DNA from: Rhizophagus clarus
Lineage: Eukaryota; Glomeromycota; Glomeromycetes; Glomerales; Glomeraceae
Length of the DNA: 64,000 bases
Direction of reading: 5' to 3'
Assembly (NCBI GenBank): GCA_015698045.1
Contig: BLAL01000019.1
Span: forward strand, 374,501-438,500
In this document: positions 57,565-64,000 of the stretch, piece after piece
Numbering within the stretch: position 1 is the stretch's first letter
Layout: each line of letters opens with the position of its first letter
The notes under the pieces: model-generated
What the model saw: the letters and a program-made list of their open reading frames with translations, nothing else
Told to the model about the DNA's origin: nothing
The model's database searches: none
Program-made: the position numbers and the translations under genes

Positions 57565-60500
57565 TTAATTATTACGATTATTTAATATAATATTTAACAT
57601 TTTTGATTCTTCTTCTCTTTCTTCATCATCTATTGCATTTTCACAAAAATCTAACCTTTTCTCTACGATCAAACCTTTATTTAACTCAATAAATCTTTCA
57701 CAATGATTTTTTAATTTTAAAGCTCCACAATTATTTGCCCATTCTGACATTTCTATTACATTATTAATATTAACATGACCTTCTTTCATAATTGTAATTT
57801 CTACTACATCTTTAAGTTGTTTACATCCACATATATCCGTGACTTTTAATAAATCGACGAGAAAATTTAAATAATAAGAATCATAATCTTCTTGATCAGT
57901 CTTTTTACGTAAAATAGAACTTGCTTCTTCAAAAGATTGTCCATATAACCATCGAAGGAATACTTTAAAAGAATGTGTTTGGATATAATCTAATCTAACC
58001 TCGACTTGTCTATTGTCCATTGATTCCACTGTATGACCACAAAACATTTTCTCAAAATATTCCGATGCAGCTATTTGAAAAAAAAAAAAATATGATAAAT
58101 ATTAATGAAAAAGTAATTTATTTAATTTAAAAAATCGAATATGAATTTACAACATAATATAACTTACCGGAAAGTACATAACGATTGGCACCAATTTTTG
58201 ATTCTTCTTTACCAACAATAAAAATAACATCATGATGTTTCGTATCAGGATGTCCTAAAAGTCTTTTTAATAAATTATTAAATAACAAATTTTTTTGATC
58301 ATGATCATCGTGAATAAGATCTAATTCATCAACATCTATATCTTCCAACTCATGAGCTCCAGCAAGTTTCAATAAATCTTTATAAGGCATTAAACATTCA
58401 TTAACTTTATTTAATTCTTTACTAATATCTTCTTGTACTCCAAATACGAGATTATTTCCTGCCACCCAATTATCTTTATCAAATAAGTCTTCTCCATTCA
58501 AGAATAATCTCCTATCACTAATACATTCTTTGATCATCTCCTTATGTTTTATTTCTTGTGAAAATTCATTCATTATTTCGTATATTTTTTCAATTGTATC
58601 CTTAATAACTTTATAATTCTCTGAAGATTTCCAAGTTAAAGATCCTAATCTAACTTTTTCAACCACGAAAAACCAATGTTTAATAACATCAATCAAAGTT
58701 GGTTTACCAATATTAGGTAAATATCTATAAAATAAATTCGTAGGTTCAACACTTTTTTCAAATAAAGGTTTTTGAGACCAACATACTTCTTTATATTGTT
58801 GTTGAGAACAAAGATCTGAGAAACATTCATAGCCCAAAGTTTTTTTAGCTTCTTCATTATATAATCGACTTTGAAAATTTTTTTCTGATAGAACGAACTT
58901 TATTTTCGTAACCTCAATCAATTGATTATAATTAAAACCTAAAAGGTTAAGATGTTCATATAAATAATCCGTTAAATATTTCGCTCGACGTTTTACTATA
59001 TTGATTGGAAGATCTTTAGATGTTTTAAATTGTGATTCAATTTCTCTTGCACATTCAATGAATGTATTAGCATTCACTTGACGTTTAAGTCCAATCCTTT
59101 CTAAAGCTGTCATCCATCTTGGATTTTGTAATTCTGGTGCTAAAAATTTATCACTACCTTCAAAAACGTTAAAAAATAAAGGAACAGTATTATCATATAA
59201 AGTGTTTGCTTTTACCAAAGCACTATGTGTTATATTTGGAAATACTGGGCATTCTTTAAGAAATTGTTCAATCTCTCTGTTTCCTAAATCCAAAACTTTT
59301 TGCATAAAAGTTATATATTCTTCGGATGGATTTGTAAACATACGTTGCGGTAAGAAATGATCTCTAACATATTCTAATTCATCTATTGAATTTGCGCCTA
59401 AGCTGAAGAGTGCATTGTAATCGTTTTCATTATCACACTTATAAAAATGTGTATTTTCTTGTAAGAAAATGAATGGAAGATTATGCGGAAGAAGAATTCC
59501 AGATTTTGCATCAATAAATTTATCATCACAAGAGCATATTGGCCATATAGGTAATGAACGAAGAACATTTAAAAATCTTTCTTGTTTTCGACCATGTCCT
59601 ATTTGAAGATATTAAAGATATTGAAGATTAATAATTATCAAGAAATTAAATGTGTTCATTATCCATCAGCATAATCAGTAATTCAGATTCAAAAAATAAT
59701 CAATAATTCACTTACTTGTTAAACTATCAATATTATCTTTAATAAAATTTCTAAATTTTTCATAATCCTTAGGTAAAAGATTACGATCTTTAAATAATCG
59801 AGTCAAAGACATATTTGATGAAATACACATCCTATCCAAGGAATTAATAATATTAATTGAATTAAATGGTAATGTACAACTCCTAATATTTGAATGAACG
59901 AGAGTTTGAAATTCCTTATTTGTGAATCTTAATTTAAGTTTTACTAATACAGGATAAACGTTTCTATCATAATCACGTATATTAATAAGTGGATTTGTTA
60001 TATCAAGTTTAACAAGTTTTTCACTAGGTTGAATCATTGGTAAAAGTGGAAATTTTGAAAGTTTTGAAAAGTCGATATTTTTATCAATTTCAAGTTTTGA
60101 CCAAATTTCTTCTAACCATTTACTATTTGGTATTGAAGTACTATTAGGTTCATAATCTATTTCTTCAATATTTTTATATTCTAATGATAAAAGATCTAAA
60201 ATTGCATTAGAATCAAATAATCTGATATTTGTAAGTTCGGAAAATCTTTTACTTTTAAAAATATCGAGTATTTTCGTTGGTAATTCCATATAAACAAATT
60301 TTGAAGGTCCAAATTTTGGGAATAAATCTAAATGTTTTTGTTTTCCAATATAATAAACATTTCCAAACTTTCCGGCCGAACCATCACACAATGGAACTAA
60401 TGGTAATCTATAAAGAATTTCATAGGACTCATCTATACTATTAAGAATAAATTCAAGTAATAAGATTAATAAACTTCGAAAGATTTCTTTGTTAGAAGAT

Positions 60501-63500
60501 GTATCATTTTGACTAAACAAATGTATATATTCTTCGTTTCTTCGCAATACGTCACAAACTGTTTTTCCATTAATTGTCGTATAAGTGAAATTTCTACTAT
60601 ATTTAGAAACCTCCTTAAGTTGTTTTAGTTTTTCCTCATCAAATTTCAAAGTCGGAACTCCCCAATGTGCTAAAACATTTGCAATCGTATGATCATTTCC
60701 CTCGTGTACTCTACCTTCTTTTAAGGATACAAATTTACCACCATTGGCTTTAGTCCAGAAAAATTTAGAATCATTAGCACTTAATTGTTTAATAACATAT
60801 AGACCATATTTTTTATATAATCCAATAATCGAATCATTTGTAATTGGCCAAAGATTATTTGAAGTATGTGGATTGAATATTATTTCATCATCACTAGTAT
60901 GAGAATCCTTCATTTTTCTGAATCTAATTTCTTCAAGTTTAACGATCCTTTCAAGTAATTTAACATGTAATTCGGGTAAAAGTTCATACATAATATATTG
61001 ATTCCATTTTGCATCATCATCATTAGCAGTCAAAAAATCAGTATCATATTGTAGAATATTATTTCTTGCACTTGATAAAGAAAAATTTCCATTTAAATGA
61101 ACGCTCAAATTGGTAGTCATTGATAAAGATAAATAATTATAAATTCCGCCAACAAATTCATCAGGAGGATTTGGAAACTATATATTTTCGATAAAGTTAA
61201 TATTGATGAAACAGATACGATAAAATTGATGATATTTAAATTTCAACATTTACCGATTCATTTTTTAATTCGTTCAAAGGTTTATCGGATCGAGCGAGTA
61301 AAGCTGCAACTCCGCCCCTTGGCTTATAATAATAAATTATTTTAATAAAAAATTCGTTTGAGTCATTCGAGTCATTCGAGTCATTCGAGTCATTCGAGTC
61401 ACTCGAGTCACTCAAGCCACTCGAGTTCATTAATAAAAATCACATTACCTTGAGTCGTTTATCCTTCATAAATTTTCTAAGATCATGTCTAATTTTACTA
61501 TATCCTCCCGTACATATTAACCATACTTCCGAAGATTCCTTTCCCTTTATATTGATTTCAAAATCTAATTGATATACTTGTGCTTTATAATCCACGCTTT
61601 TACGAATATTACGACAATTATCACTCATATTAATCTTGATTTCCCAAATTAATTGAGCATTACTATTCCTATTTGGTATATGTTGTAAACTACACGATTC
61701 TACATTTCTTAAAAAGAGCATCTCGTTGTTACTTTGAAAATTATCAAATAATTCCTTAATTTGAAAAACTTTTTTAGAGATTTCACTTTGTTCCGCTAAT
61801 TTATTAGTTCTAAGTGGTAGTCTAAACAATGTTCCCTTAAATTCTTCTGAAAAATCACAACCTAACGTCTCATAAGGATAACATTGATCCGGAAAACGTT
61901 TCTTAAATTCCATTTCAATAAAATTGAATCTGTTACCTCTACACCTTCTAGGAGGGTATCCTTGAGATGGAAGATATTTTGCATTAGGATCTAAAAATGC
62001 GATATATTTTCCACTTACGAAACTAGGTAAATCCGTTAAATGAAAAGCGCAATTAAATCCTATACCAAATCTACCAATTTTTGTATCATCATTAGATTTT
62101 CCTCCAACTCCAAGTTTAATTAAAGATTGAAAATCTTTTACAGTAAATTCAGCATCATTGTAAATCCATATCGCAGGACCTTGCCAATCTTCCATCTCAT
62201 CTGATAATAAAGATTTTTGAGAGCTATTATGATGAAATGGTTTTCTTTCATCTATTATTATGGAAAAGCGTGTGGCTTTAGCATCATCTGCGTTCTATAT
62301 TTGGAAAATCATTACGTTAATTCTTTAGGCGTAATCATTTAAAATTAACTTCATCAGTACTAGTACTTACTTGAAGAAATTCTTTAAATATGGAACTCAT
62401 CGGATAATCCTAAATAAAAAAAACTCCATTTAATATATATAAATTAGGGTACAGTATATCGGTATATATGATGAAATGATCAAAATTACCTCGATAATAT
62501 GATTGATTCTTGTAGTTAATAATTCATTTTGTTCATACACATCCCAATTAATATCTCCACCATTATAACTAATGCCTGTAATTGAAATCAATCATATAAT
62601 ATTATTATTATTTACGTAGAAAATAAAATATTTATATAAGGAAATGAATAATTACCATATATTTTTCCGGCTAATGTTTGTAATTCCAATTCTTTGGCGA
62701 TATCCAAAGTTACGAGACGATGAGCTAGTTTATAATTTTTTTTCTCCTCATCATCAAGTCTATCTTCCATATCATCAAATTGAATTTCTTGTAAATCAAC
62801 AAGAGTATTTTCAGTACTCGGTATTAATAATCCATCTAAAACTTCTTTATTATTTCCTTCCCTCTTATTTTCCTTTTGTATTTTTGCTATCTGTTCAAGA
62901 ATTTTAATAATATTGGTGATTTCAATCGCGGAAAAGATTTTATCTTTATCAAATTTAATCATATTGTTAATAATTAAAATCAAATCCTTAATACCAATCT
63001 CATCTCGAACTCCCATATATTTAAATAAAGGTTTCATTTTACTATATTCAATTGGTAATTCAACAATTATAGAATTATTATTATGAAATTTACTTGAAAG
63101 GTTAAAAACAACTTTTTCAGCTGGATAAAATTTTTCCCCACATAAAATCCATGAATTATTTTTTAAATGTTTTTTTATAATTTCAAATTCTCTATTAGAT
63201 ATATTATTATTTGAACGTGATTCAAAAATTTCATTAATATATTTATATATAGCCATACAAATATCTTCCAAATTTTTTGGTAATTGTTGTTGTTTATTAA
63301 ATACTAATCTATAACAAAACATTAATTGTTCTATAACCTTTTCAACTTTAGGATGATTATCCCATTTTAAAAATTTCAAAAATTTCTTATTCTTAACTTT
63401 TGATTTAATTATTGGTGAAATTAAACAAATTAAATCTTTATCTTTTTGACTATAACAATTTTCAGGTTTTGAAAATGTAATCTTTTCGTTCGTATCATTC

Positions 63501-64000
63501 ATACGAACGGTTGGAATCCATTCTTTTTCTAAGATCGTTCTTAACAATAAATTATTATTATAATTATTATTATTATTATAATTATTACGAATAAATCTAT
63601 TATTATTTGTTGTATCATCAATATTAAATGTTTCCCAATTTTCATCAATATACTTAAAAAGTTTGAACGCTTTGTTATGAATTAAAACTTCTTGTTTAGC
63701 GTTAGAACCAGTATTTTGTCTTTGAGTTACAATGTTATTAATTCTAATAACAATATCATTTGATGATAATTTTGATTTGGTTCCCAATAATCTTAAAATT
63801 GGAAGAAATTTACTTGATGAACTATATTTTCCAGCGGGAAAGACTTGTTCATTATCAAAAAAGAGATCAATTATAGATTTTTCTTCAGGATCAAATAATT
63901 CTGTAGGTTTAACTAATTTTGTACCATGAGGAATTTGTTGATTTTGTAACATCCTGATTGAACTAGCGGGTACAAAAGAAATATTTCCAAGTATATCCTT
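57565..64000 (-). CDS. sacsin-like Hsp90-type ATPase with C-terminal BTB domain (5' partial)
   Basis: Runs off the right edge; eight exons lie in the window: 64000-62656, 62575-62490, 62409-62371, 62294-61449, 61322-61254, 61177-59716, 59598-58168, 58070-57565, all GT-AG and phase-consistent, 1,927 aa so far. Residues 1-450 resemble the tail of a preceding sacsin repeat. A GHKL (Hsp90-like) ATPase follows at about 455-650: LTTRINHIIEDYP, FLQNADDAKAT (Mg/ATP-binding Asn-Asp), YNDAEF, GRFGIGFNCAFHLTD. Then comes a long alpha-rich region, and at about 1740-1880 a BTB/POZ domain split by the last intron (DVIFIVGKEE...LSAASEYFEKMF...VFLRWLYG). Sacsins are co-chaperone-like and BTB domains recruit Cullin-3 ligases, so a quality-control adaptor is plausible (inference). 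ATP-binding residues look intact. Confidence 0.9.
61359..61427. repeat. 9-bp minisatellite in a sacsin intron
   Basis: About 7.5 copies of GAGTCATTC (with GAGTCACTC variants) lie inside the 126-bp intron 61323-61448. Read on the minus strand it is open and would encode Ser-Asn-Asp repeats, but the host frame closes before it (LysValMet-stop) and the splice sites on both sides fit the family. Confidence 0.8.

Noticed and set aside
61236-61430. 64-codon frame with Ser-Asn-Asp repeats
   Set aside because: Its first half is a 9-bp minisatellite inside an intron; its second half is the real 23-codon sacsin exon.

Overview
The window is a very AT-rich eukaryotic nuclear segment with short GT-AG introns and long gene-poor spacers. 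It looks like an arbuscular mycorrhizal fungus of the Rhizophagus type (Glomeromycotina). That assignment is inferred from gene content: a family of tyrosine-kinase-like kinases with an N-terminal CxxC...CxxC motif and a DLG in place of DFG, a MATA-type HMG box gene, a sacsin-like ATPase fused to a BTB domain, tandem secreted ML-domain proteins, Crinkler-type relics and a Helitron. I saw no bacterial or organellar features and no tRNA or rRNA genes.

Layout. 1-1.0 kb: broken deaminase-like gene. 1.96-5.83 kb: a kinase locus in permuted order, with last exons and 3' flank first, then promoter and exons 1-7. 7.5-15.05 kb: a Tc1/mariner-like TIR element (about 494 bp) split by a 7.0-kb Helitron that carries an RPA-like gene and a Rep/helicase gene on the minus strand. 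16.1-17.3 kb: a solo LTR fossil with a 579-bp MULE-like MITE inserted in its first bases. 18.3-20.4 kb: a secreted protein with 44 acidic 12-residue repeats. 22-23.1 kb: a larger relative of the MITE with a transposase relic. 26.7-27.3 kb: HMG box gene. 30.5-49 kb: three duplicated ML-domain units plus an orphan fourth flank, interrupted by a 189-bp MITE, a kinase pseudogene and a block of effector-like relics (Crinkler and a nuclease-like gene). 50.6 kb: a small orphan gene with a homopolymer break. 52.9-57.3 kb: a complete nine-exon kinase with duplicated flanks and a MITE in its promoter. 57.6 kb to the right edge: an eight-exon (5'-partial) sacsin-BTB gene on the minus strand.

How it fits together. 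The window is mostly a record of local duplication and transposon nesting. The two kinase copies show the gene structure (a 12-nt microexon and a GC-AG intron conserved in both) and give an empty/filled-site comparison for one MITE. The ML genes share about 200 bp of promoter and several kb of flank. The kinases are probably signalling proteins and the sacsin-BTB protein a chaperone/ubiquitin-adaptor type protein. The ML and repeat proteins are secreted, with Kex2-type Lys-Arg sites. Functions beyond family level are inference.
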